From the NCBI GenBank assembly GCA_000787465.1, contig JSYX01000577.1, forward strand, positions 1 to 22,791: DNA of 22,791 nucleotides, given 5' to 3'. The notes under the pieces are model-generated. The model saw only the letters and a program-made list of their open reading frames with translations. It was not told where the DNA came from and made no database searches. Position 1 is the first letter of the stretch. Each line of letters starts with the position of its first letter. This document shows positions 7,841 to 17,365 of this stretch, piece after piece. A program made the translations under genes and the position numbers. Source of the DNA: Thermomucor indicae-seudaticae (Eukaryota > Mucoromycota > Mucoromycetes > Mucorales > Lichtheimiaceae).

Positions 7841-10814
7841 ATTTTATTATTGAGTTGTTGGACCAAGTTAGCCTCAGCACATGGTCCGTTTTACGTTGTG
7901 TCGGTTTGATGAATCCTAAAAACTGGAGCTCGGCTACAGATCGAACAAACCGTGCCCTGGTTTTTTGTTCCATGTTACATACACGTCGCAATGCCAATAG
8001 TCAGTCCTTTCCTAAAGTTACACTTACTGGACTTCTTTCTCCTCTAGCCGCTGGCCTGCTGGCCTCTTTTCTCGTTCCAGGATGCAGCCAAACGCAACGA
8101 ACCAGTCGTAAAGATTAATCATTCGACCACATTCTAGATACAGTTTATATAGAATCGATGTGTCCTGCTCAGAAGCCAATATTTGCCCTTGTTGATCGGC
8201 AGTGCAGCAATCGCAGTTCAAGTAGTAATAAGAGTGACCAAGGCCACTTTGGATCGCAGCTCGCGGTTGTGCAGCAAATGACTGGTTAAAAAACTAGTGA
8301 GTAGTTGCCGCATGATAAGCCATAACAAAGCTTACCTTCTCCTGTAGCTTTGCACTTGTGTAGTATACAAGTTCATGGAAAGGCACGGCCGTATATGATC
8401 GTAAGCAATGTCTATGTATGTTAAAGAAGCTCAGTCTTCTTTTCTATCCCGGATTGACATCAATTCCAAGTCTCGTCCATACTTTAGCGTTCGGCTGATC
8501 CAGTCGGCGATGTCCATAGCCAATTTCGTCTTTTCTGTTCCAGTCTGCTTCAAATAATCCATGGCTCTCGTTTGAGCTTTCTTTGCTGTTTCTGTCCGTC
8601 GTACGTTCTTCTTATCCGCATTGGGAAGCGCCATCCCTGAGAGCTTTCTTTCCATTTGCTCGTCGTCATCATCATCATCATCTGTGTTCGTCAGCTTTTT
8701 TAAGCGTTCCTTCCACTTCTTTAGGTTTGTTCGCGCGTCGCCACACACATCTTTAAACTGTTGTGTGGTTTGGGAAAGACTGTCTAACAGATCGCTCAAA
8801 CCACAGACATCAAGTCTGTGCACCAGGCTGCCTGGCCACGAGACCAGCTCACTGTTGCTTAACCCTTCTGGAAATTGCAAAGCCTCTAGCAGTAAAATAC
8901 GCTTCGGCTTTCGCAATCCCACCACACCAGATGACTGGAACTGCGGAGCACGCAGCAGTTCAATACCGAATTGAAATTCACGCTGGTATTTCACTAGATC
9001 TGTTAAAAACTGTGGCATCCCTTCTGTTATTAGGTATTCGTCATCGTCCAACAAGCGGAGTGCTTCTTCAGGTTCGTTGTCGCATATCGCATCAATAAGT
9101 GCCCGGAACGAGGGCAGCATTCGTAGATTCGTTACATGGTGTTCGCATAGTACTTTGGCTTCGTACCAATCAGTTAAGGTCTCTTTAATGGATTGCTTCG
9201 GCTGGCCCATCAGTGGCAAGAATATTGACAACGGATTTCCGTAAAAATGATGCATCAATGCATACTAATGCAATAGCACGCTATTAAGTATATTGCAGTG
9301 TTCTTGGACGTCCAAATTACCTTTAAGCTTGCGGACACTTTGCTCATCGAGAAATCATGCAGGTAAAACCGATCAAGGAGGAACTTGTATGGACGTGCCC
9401 CGAATTTGAGTGTATCCCCAGAATTGATAAACACCTAACGCAGTTGAGCGTCTTCCATTGCTTATCTTTGTTTGTTTGCGAAATGAATACCTGTTCTAAT
9501 ACTCGGTTGAACCAAACGTTGCTTTGCTCCAGCCAGAACTTTTCAATCCTCAGCAAGCCAATGGTTGATTTCGTCAGCGTTTGATGCAGGTATTCAACAG
9601 AGGTAGCAACACCCATAATGAGTATGATAGGTATCCGTTCTCGGTATTCACTTTACGCATCACGACGTTAGCTCCCTTCCCTCTCTCTATTTCTCCATTG
9701 AATTATCGTAAAAAAGTTGCTACCTGCAAATAGTAATGAAATCCTGGAGAACGCGTGAATCATACGATTCGAGGTCTTGCAGAATCACGACAAGATTGGG
9801 CGGCTCTGCGTAACTTTTGGTTATATGCTGATACCATCCCTCCAAAATTTGCATGTCATATGCAGGAAGCCGTGAAGCCGTTCCGACTTTACTTGCCAAC
9901 TTATATATCTGCTATACAAAACATAGGTGGGGAACGGCTTATGCACTGACTGTTTTTTTTCCAATAGCTACCTGCGTAGACCGTTGTCCTTCTTCTCCAA
10001 TCTCTTCGTCCTCCTCGCCAACTTCGTCATACCGAGCCCGTATCCTAGCCTCCTCCTGAGCTGTGTCGAACGCCAAAAACTGCTCCATCATAGACTTCAT
10101 CATTGACTTTGGGTTGCTGCAATCTTTGGATTGGATCAGTGAAACGAAATTCGCGCGTTCACGGGTATTATTCTTCAGAAGCGTGTCTCTGATTTGCAAG
10201 AACTGTGCGTCGTGATCAGGTGTATTAATGCCTGTTTCCCAGTGAACGTTCAGCATACTGTTGCTGGTAACTTCTTTTCTTTGTTTCAACTGCACCTGCA
10301 AAAACGAGTGCCGTTGGTATCTCATGATATGGTAAGGTCACAAAACTGGATGCGTGTCAAAATTGCGTCAGTGGCACAAGTTTCGAGATTTTTCACAGAC
10401 CTATCATTCCCTTTCGATGCGTTGTCAACAAACTGTGTAATTGCATCCAGTGTGCTTCTATTCATGTCAAGAAGTATACTCTAAAAACATGATACGTTAA
10501 CTAGCGGCCAAAGAATGGGAATAGTCATTTTGCCTATTGCTGCTTACGTTCAAGATATCGTTGAGCTTTGTCCATTCTTTATCCAAAAATGACTGTCGTA
10601 ACTTCATGCAAGCAACAGGCTCTTCACCATTGAACAGCTGCTGAAATCCTTGATTGTCGATTCGAGAATCACCATGGTGGCGACGGACGGTCTCTGTATC
10701 TGTAGTACCCCAGTGAACAATAAAGTCTCTTTCCTTTTTCCAGAATAGTTTCCGTTGAATTGTAGGCATAATGCACACCTCTTTTGCTTCCTCGTCGTCT
10801 GCGTTTATTGGCAT
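7839..10814 (-). CDS. ORC3: Origin recognition complex subunit 3
   Basis: Subunit of the ORC complex that marks replication origins and helps load the MCM helicase; nuclear. Exons: 10814-10548, 10480-10397, 10295-9972, 9911-9724, 9650-9491, 9434-9321, 9264-8483, 8411-8336, 8281-8028, 7956-7839; about 788 aa. Landmarks matching the family in order: [11 protein letters not shown] helix, [100 protein letters not shown], and C-terminal [19 protein letters not shown]. Degenerate AAA+-like region and C-terminal winged helix are expected from the family. Two acidic tracts are present (near residue 195 and an Asp run near 575). ATG 10814 is the first Met of the frame. Intron 2 is ambiguous: donor 10396 with acceptor 10296 (used here) or donor 10400 with acceptor 10321, which adds 7 residues. 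AATAAA overlaps the last codons. Confidence 0.95.
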
Positions 10815-11368
10815 GTTGTCTTTGGGATTGTTTTTCGGGTAGAATCAGAAAGCAACCCTAAACATGGACGTCAGACCGATCTGATCGTAAACGGCATTTC
10901 CAAAACATACTTGGGACACGGAATCGAATTGGTCTCTGCCTGAGGTAGTTGCTGACATGATCAACGTTGGCAGATCGTGCTGTATTGGGAAGCTTAAAAT
11001 TTGGTTGTGCCTGGCTGGCTTTGGATCCCGTCAACTTTTAATATGGGGCACTGTGGCGTTGTAGTGCTTAGTTGTAATCATAAGAACTTCAAGACAAACA
11101 GGTTCCATGAAAACGAAGCACACTCGTCGGGGACCGCTGGTGCTTTGAACCTGCCCCTCAGATATTAGGAACCTTGTGAAGCCATAATGGTGCGTTAACC
11201 TTGTGTAAAGTCAAACTAAACAGTGTCCAAACAGAATGTAATCTCGTTTTGCAAAGAGCCATTTCTTTTATTCCTATTTCAAAACATGTACGCAAAAGTT
11301 ATGTTGGATCAAAAGTCCTCCAGAAGCTACGCAGTCAGTACGCGAGCCAACATGAACTACTTCAAAGC
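10815..11368. other. Intergenic: ORC3 upstream region and 3' flank of the repeat gene
   Basis: About 550 nt between ORC3 and the end of the Pro/Phe-repeat gene, both on the minus strand. No coding signal, TATA-like box or RNA gene was recognised; short open frames here are not supported. It presumably contains the ORC3 promoter. Confidence 0.5.
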
Positions 11369-11915
11369 TCAATGCTGGGCAATTGTCGGGGGGAGTGGGA
11401 AGATTGGCGGTCGAGGGAACGGAGGGAAGATTGGTGGTGGAGGAAGCGGAGGGAAGACTGGCGGAGGGAACGGAGGGAAGATTGGCGGCACGGGGGGGAA
11501 CGGAGGGAAAGTTGGCGGAGGAGGGAATGGAGGGAAGGTTGGCGGAGGAGGGAATGGAGGGAATGGAGGGAAGGTTGGCGGAGGAGGGAATGGAGGGAAG
11601 GTTGGCGGAGGAGGGAATGGAGGGAATGGAGGGAAGGTTGGAGGGAAGGTTGGCGGGAAGATAGGCGGGAAGATCTGGGCTTGATCCCTGGTAGTAGATT
11701 GCGGATGTCACTATCTGCAAAAATTGATAACTTTATCTCACTCTTATCACTCACGCATCAGGGGCAACGTTTTCTGGCTGGGTTTCCGCAGTAGAAGCTT
11801 CCTGCTGCGTGGCCGGGTCAGCTACGCCGGGGGCGGGCGCTGCATTGACGAGCTGGAAGAGGATCGCCAAAAGTGTGCCGAACAGAAGAGTCAGACGCGT
11901 GGTAAGGAGATGCAT
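11369..11915 (-). CDS. Small secreted Pro/Phe-repeat protein (minisatellite-encoded)
   Basis: Proposed exons 11915-11755 and 11687-11369, intron 67 nt (donor GTGAGT, acceptor CTACTACCAG); 159 aa. Residues 1-~25 form a signal peptide (MHLLTTRLTLLFG, hydrophobic core, cleavage near VNA-APAP). A polar linker (ATQQEASTAETQPEN) follows, then ~95 residues of PPTFPPFPP-type repeats ending PPTIAQH-stop. The repeat leaves all frames open, so the frame rests on three points: phase-2 join, many base changes that are synonymous in the Pro/Phe frame (CCA/CCG, ACC/ACT), and a stop soon after the array. A pyrimidine-rich upstream acceptor (TTTTTGCAG at 11715) would hit TAG at once; acceptor GATAG (11711) gives a Ser/Leu/Arg-rich frame. 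An in-frame ATG at 11951 would precede the signal peptide. Function unknown; a wall-associated or secreted role is inference only. Confidence 0.6.
11388..11676. repeat. G-rich/C-rich minisatellite inside exon 2 of the secreted repeat gene
   Basis: Tandem imperfect repeat, plus strand rich in GGAGGGAA and TTGGCGGA words. Measured between successive ACC/ACT/ATC/GTC codons on the minus strand, the better-preserved units alternate 36, 27, 36, 27 nt; units towards the 3' end of the gene are 30, 24, 27 and 27 nt and more diverged. All unit lengths are multiples of 3. The plus (template) strand has many GGG runs and could form quadruplex-type structures. Confidence 0.92.
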
Positions 11916-14134
11916 GGCAAGCAAGTTGTAGCGAAAGCCAGGTTGGTACATCGAATCCTTTATATACTGTCCTTCAACTCATATCCACTTCCTGGCATCA
12001 GTAAGCATATTATTGATTTATCTTCTATGTATCAAGCAGCTTTCAAAATGATAGAAGGGTCTTTGATATATATCGTTCATTTAGACTTGGTACTGAATCA
12101 CTCAGTGCTCATCTATCGGACTGCCCGCTACCATATCCAGCGAACATAATCGTAAATATGATCATTATAGGCAGTTCGGTTTGTAGTCCAAAGCTCTAAT
12201 ACAGTCGGATTGCTGGTACTATATTCAATATCGTTGCGAATGAACTTGCACATAGAAGGCCTTATCCGAAACTTCAGATGTTCGGCACTGACAGAACTTC
12301 CATATCTTTATCATACAGCTGATAAAACAGTTGGCTCAACTGACTGAAGAAGAATTTTAATATAGAACTGACGAGACAGATACATTGAATAACAATTGCT
12401 TGCAATGCTAGACAGTTGATAGGTTACCTGATAAACAAACGGTCTATGACACGTTCTGCAGGTTCTGCGTGATATAGTGCTATTCGACGACATATTGAAG
12501 AAACCTTTGGTAGCCACAAAGTAGCGATGCATGATATATTAAGACGCTATTCATGGAGTTCGGACGCGTGAATTGGATGCTGTTGCTGTAAAACTAAAGA
12601 AATCCTGATTATTAGCAATCAATCCTACGTCAATCGCTATCTCTGGATAGATTCCCTTCTCGCCGATAGCGACACACAGCTCTGTAAGTTCGTAGTGTGT
12701 ACTGGTCTTCTATCAGACTGCTCTTTATGTCCGGCAGCCATTAAGATCCGTGATAGATGCTTCCATTTGCATTGGACAAAGCCTCAGACCATGCTGAGCA
12801 CGAGACGCTTAACCAAATGCTTCAAAAGCCATTCTCACTCATCTGCATTACTCTGAGGCAAGAGTTCTGGCCTAATTAGAAGTATTTGATAGGCTGTTCA
12901 AAGACAGGTCCCGTTGAGTAGCGAAGTGGAAGGTTGAGCAAGCGACAGTAGCAGGTGAAGAATGACTCTGTGCAGTAACGGATCTTTATGCGTAGCAGAC
13001 TTGTAGCTTTTTTGTGTTGACATGTTCCATTATACTAACATGTACTTTTTTCTACTTCATCTTGTTCGTAGTTAAAGTATATAAGACTGCGATTTGAATG
13101 GATCTTAGAGTCTTTAATGTCTTTATGAGTTTCATTTACATTCTTTTATGAGGATATGTGTATACAGGTGGGCATATTCATGCTTATAAACTTGGATTTT
13201 TATTTTCATATTTTCTTGGCATATGCAGCCAGTATTTATACAGCATAATGTACGGTTTGCTTATTATTCGGAACAATCTTATTTTTATCGTCATGTTCTC
13301 AAGTAGTTTACGTGCTTGTGGAGTTTTGTGTGCTTCGCGTGTAGGCACTTAACGGTTATACCGCTTGTGGAATCTACGCAATATTTTGCTGACCCCTTCT
13401 GAGCACATAGCGCCAACGGCCACACAATGATGTATGTAGTCACCTTAATTAATGAACGGATATCTGTATATCCACCTCTCTGGAATGCGGCATCAAGATA
13501 TGCATATATAGGCTCTGTTGTCCGAGAAATTGATCCCACATTCCCAAGGGATTAAAGCATTCATTTTTTCGGCACCGTTCATCCAAAGGCACCAGCGAAT
13601 AGTGCGTATTTTAAGTTCACTTGTTATTCTATAGTGGCGCCATCTTTTCGACATGAATGGTATGCAAGGTTCCAAACTTGGGGTTCAATTATCCCCTGAT
13701 CCGAGACATGTCCATATATTAAACCCTGAAGCTGCTCCTCCCTGAAGGCCATAAATGAAAAGCATGCGGTAAAACAACGTTTCGTCGAATCGACGCGCCT
13801 TTTAACGAAACGTATAAACAGCGTTCTAGCATAACCCGAACTTAATGGAAGACCAGCATAAATTTGCTGAAAACTCGGTCGCCTACACTTCTGAATAGTA
13901 GTAAAGATCAAAGGAAAAGAAGTCAGCCTATCGCTTTCCTGCATTGACAATAATCCAAGTTCAGTGACAGGAATGCTGAAATTGATTTCGAGGATATTAA
14001 CGCGGCCATATTGATTAACGAGGAGACAACTGATGCCATTGGATCCGCTAAAAAGGGGAAGAATCCTCGTATATGAAGGAAGAAAATCAATTGATCTTGT
14101 TCAATCTGCATCCTCTTTGATTTCTTTTTCTAAG
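11916..14134. other. AT-rich intergenic stretch between two secreted-protein genes
   Basis: About 2.2 kb, AT-rich especially at 13000-13300, with no gene I can support. Minus-strand open frames at 13291-13539, 13493-13675 and 13624-13950 are 60-108 codons, overlap one another in different frames, and show no recognisable domain or splice logic. A decayed element or fast-evolving lineage gene cannot be excluded. The ends should hold the divergent promoters of the two secreted-protein genes. Confidence 0.5.
11959..11966 (-). promoter_or_regulatory. Candidate TATA box of the Pro/Phe-repeat gene
   Basis: TATATAAA on the minus strand, 43 nt upstream of the ATG at 11915. The short spacing favours ATG 11915 over the in-frame ATG at 11951, which would be only 7 nt downstream of the box. 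Confidence 0.5.
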
Positions 14135-14660
14135 ATGCATTTCCCGACCACTAGTGCTGCCGTCGCTATCTGCCTTATTGCTATTGTAGAGGCTACACCT
14201 GCTCCTCAACTTCAAGATCTTTCACTTGGGCCTTTGGGAAGTGTACTAGGTACGATGGTACAGGCATTTACGCTGATGCCAACCAGTACTCAAAAACAAT
14301 GTCTGGACTTTCTTAGGCGGCTCTGGTGGAAGTGGCTCGAGTAAGCGTTATAAGCGTTGTTGATATTCTTTCAATTTGCCGCAAGGTACTAACATGAAGA
14401 TTTCAAAAAGATCCTGTATCAAGTCTCGCCGGTGGCAGCTCTGGCTCAGGCGCGAACTGTAAGTGCTACAAGTTTGAGTTTCTCCTCCAATTGACACGTA
14501 ATTGACCTGAACAATTACAGCTAACCCTCTGTCTGGGATAACTGGTGGTAAGTGCAAGCTTATTAGCTTTGCATGGAGGCGAGATGATTAAAGGACTTAC
14601 TGTATTCTGTCGTTTGAAGGTGTCGGTGGCCTTGCCGGTGGTAGTCGCACCCTAGGCTAA
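14135..14660 (+). CDS. Small secreted Gly/Ser-rich protein built from phase-1 mini-exons
   Basis: Exons 14135-14249, 14317-14340, 14411-14458, 14521-14547, 14620-14660; 84 aa. The first exon encodes a signal peptide (MHFPTTSAAVAICLIAIVEA, cleavage probably before TPAP) and a short linker QLQDLSLGPLGSVLG. Then come mini-exons of 24, 48 and 27 nt, giving GSGGSGS, NPVSSLAGGSSGSGAN and NPLSGITGG, and a final exon VGGLAGGSRTLG-stop. All four introns are phase 1 with good donors (GTACGA, GTAAGC, GTAAGT, GTAAGT) and lengths 67, 70, 62, 72 nt; the second holds a perfect TACTAAC branch site. Exons 3 and 4 both begin NP[VL]S, suggesting exon duplication. The mature protein is about 63 residues with no Cys. 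Function unknown. An earlier in-frame ATG at 14033 would lead with an implausible polar extension. Confidence 0.75.
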
Positions 14661-15457
14661 AGAGCGCATCGATAACTGGATTAGCAACATTGCATTCCTT
14701 CAAGGCATTAACAACTTTATTTTGATGTAATAGCCAGTTTTCAAAGGACAAAGAACGCGATTTAAGTAAACCTTTTGCATAGCTCAATGTGACTAACTGT
14801 GAAATCGTACGAAGATCACATTTGTGGATCAGCAGATCAAAAACATCGAATACGTATTCTACTAGCTTGGATCTCTCCCTCGTATTCCTGTCACGGACAT
14901 TAAACGAAACACAAAGTTGTTACGTTCTCTGTTTTGACAATTGTTCTCCATATTTTTCTCGTAGCCCAGGCTATTCATAATTGTTTTTGGAGGAGGTACC
15001 CCTGTCATAGCTTTTTGGTGAAGCAGTTGCGATATGAGTGTTTTCAGTAAAACTGTTCCTGATAGCGTTGCTACACCATTGCAAAGCGTTCGCTGCATAT
15101 CATGTATAAGTTTCTCTTAGGGCCGTATCTAGAGCTAAAGAGAATGCCTTAAATTAGACCTGTGCTTCGGGTTAACAAAGTGGATCACTCTTTCTGGTTC
15201 GAATCCTGTAAATGCAAAATCCCTATTGTTTCTACTGCGTCGTCACACAAAGATAGCTGCGGCTTGCACCGGCTTTATCCGGCGGCATTGAGTCATGAAT
15301 GGAAAAGTGGACACCCGAGGGACGACCCTCCTAGTCGACATTAACCCTTCTGCTTCCGGTTATTTCTCGATTGTCACGATGTAATAAGTCCTGTATATAA
15401 ACCTTCATCACATTATACACTTTCTTTCATAGCTAACTTTTCTGTGACTCTTCAAAC
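14661..15457. other. Intergenic between the Gly/Ser gene and PIC2
   Basis: About 800 nt with no supported gene. It includes a tRNA-like B-box word at 15197 (rejected, see below) and the PIC2 promoter at its right end. Confidence 0.5.
15394..15401 (+). promoter_or_regulatory. Candidate TATA box of PIC2
   Basis: TATATAAA, 56 nt upstream of the PIC2 ATG, followed by a pyrimidine-rich segment (CACTTTCTTTC) typical of fungal transcription start regions. Confidence 0.55.
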
Positions 15458-16704
15458 ATGTCTTTGGAGACGGCCAAACCGAAAGCAATCGAGTTATACA
15501 GTCCACAATACTTTGCTGCGTGTACGGTTGGTGGTGCTCTAGCCTGCGGGTATGCGAAAAAATGAACTCAATTCTCTGGTATGTTCATATCTGATATGCC
15601 TCTCGGACTAGGCCAACGCATGCTCTGGTCACGCCTCTGGATCTAGTTAAGTGTCGGTCTCAGGTACGTGCGAGAGAGCGTATATAGCGTTCACGCCATA
15701 CATTTTATGCTGACATCTCGATTCCATAATAACCAGGTGCAACCCAATCTTTACAAGGGCGTCTTCGATGGCTGGCGCATTATCTATCGTGCGGAAGGAC
15801 TTCGAGGTGTATTCACCGGCTTTGGACCAACCCTAGTGGGCTACTCGTTACAGGGCATGGGAAAGTACGGCTTCTATGAATTTTTCAAACACGATTTTAC
15901 ACTGCTTGCCGAAGAAGAAAAGGCTCACAAATATCGATTCGAGTTGTATCTCGCTGCATCCGCAGCTGCAGAAGTTGCGGCAGATGTTTTGTTGTGTCCG
16001 GTTCGTACAGTAAATGTACTATTTTGTAAAGAAATATACAGTACTGATTGGATCAGATGGAAGCCCTTAAAGTCAGGATGCAAACGTCATATCCGCCATT
16101 TGCCAGCTCTTCATTACAAGGATTCCAAAGGATATGGGCCGAAGAAGGATTGAAAGGTTTCTACAAGGGTCTGAGTCCATTGTGGGCACGCCAAGTCCCG
16201 TACACAATGATGAAATTTGCTACGTTCGAGTCAACTGTCGAACTGATATATGACAAGGTGCTTCAGAAGCCAAAAAGCGAATACAGCAAACTGCAACAGG
16301 TTAGCCGGGCCCGAGTCAAACTCGTTGTGTTCCTGAGACTGACTCTACTTTGACAGCTCGATGTTAGCTTTGTTGCCGGTTATGCTGCAGGTATTTTATG
16401 TGCTCTTGTCTCTCATCCTGCCGACGTGCTGGTGTCCAAGTTAAACGACACAAGTGGGAAAGCTGGCGGCATATCGAGCGTTATCCGAGAATTAGGATGG
16501 TCCGGCGTATGGCGAGGTCTTGGTCCCAGGATCGCCATGGTCGGCACGCTGACTGGTCTGCAGTGGTTAACATACGACACGTTCAAGGTGGCTGTGGGAT
16601 TACCCACAACAGGTGCCAGCAATCCGAGCAAGACGGATGGCAGCACAACCCAGTTGGCTTTGCCTGCTATGGCAGCGGCTACCGCGCCACAGGATCAGCA
16701 GTAA
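15458..16704 (+). CDS. PIC2: Mitochondrial phosphate carrier (SLC25A3/PIC2 type)
   Basis: Imports phosphate (in yeast also copper) across the inner mitochondrial membrane for ATP synthesis. Exons: 15458-15549, 15612-15663, 15737-16000, 16057-16299, 16357-16704; 332 aa, usual length for the family. Three ~100-residue carrier repeats are visible through their signatures: PLDLVKCR (~39-46), CPMEALKVR (~135-142), SHPADVLVSKLN (~236-247). Other family strings: LYSPQYFAACTVGGALACGP, GFGPTLVGYSLQGMGKYGFYE, LWARQVPYTMMKFATFE and GLPTTG near the end. It resembles yeast Pic2 and mammalian/plant phosphate carriers more than yeast Mir1, and lacks a long cleavable presequence (from family knowledge). After GLPTTG a ~40-residue Ser/Thr/Ala/Gln-rich tail extends to the stop. 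Introns are 62, 73, 56 and 57 nt with donors GTATGC, GTACGT, GTTCGT, GTTAGC. ATG 15458 is the first in frame and follows AAAC. Confidence 0.97.
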
Positions 16705-17365
16705 TGCCAAAAAAAGAATCATGAGAGATATCATTAGGCTTGGGTGTGAATATAATAAAGAAATATTCTTTTGTATCGCTTGGATGTGTATATCAAAAGC
16801 GTGATTGAAGGCCGCAATTGGCATTATACTGAGTACATATGACGCAAAAACCGAAATCCTGGTATCAGATATTTGCTGCATATGCAACCCGTACACAAAG
16901 CCCTGTGACGGTGTGAGGCGAAGTTGGGGACAGTTTTAGTTTCACCACAGCCTGCTCGCGCGCACTTCATCTCTCCTTTGGCCAACGATAGCCTTGTCTC
17001 CACAGTCATACTTCCACTGAGAGCGTCCGAGGAATCCATTCATTGTTTTCAGTACGGAAAGGAATCGCAGGTTTCTCCCCATTGCCTTTCATTGGTTGTC
17101 GTCATCTCTGAACCCATTCGTCGCCATCGACGTTATCACGATCGGAGACCCCGATTGCAACCTGATACTCCCTTTATCAACGTTCTCGAATTTTTCTGGA
17201 AAAGGGCAAGGGGAAGAATTTTCCTGAAGAGAAAATTTTAGAAGAGAAGACGCGGGTACAGACATAAACCAAGTACGAGCTTCCGGAAGAAGGATAGAGA
17301 CGACGGCGGAGGCTTCCTCTCCTTTCTTCGATAAACACTGTTGTCTTGTGCATGATAGAATTACT
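16705..17365. other. Intergenic between PIC2 and the sugar transporter
   Basis: About 660 nt. Open frames at 16924-17241 (+) and 17089-17400 (-) overlap on opposite strands and show no motif. Presumably the PIC2 3' UTR and the transporter promoter; no clear TATA box was found. Confidence 0.5.

Noticed and set aside
11223..11794. Long plus-strand Gly-rich and Arg/Trp-rich frames over the minisatellite
   Set aside because: Open only because the repeat unit is a multiple of 3 without stops; no signal peptide, start context or splice support on that strand, unlike the minus strand.
13291..13950. Three overlapping minus-strand frames of 60-108 codons
   Set aside because: No motif, different frames, no splice sites that join them sensibly; kept only as unexplained sequence.
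14862..15098. 78-codon minus-strand frame
   Set aside because: No homology-like strings, no promoter or splice context; likely chance.
15190..15215. tRNA-like B box GGTTCGAATCC
   Set aside because: The T-stem would pair only 3 of 5 positions, no A box or matching acceptor stem lies at the right distance upstream, so it is not a tRNA.
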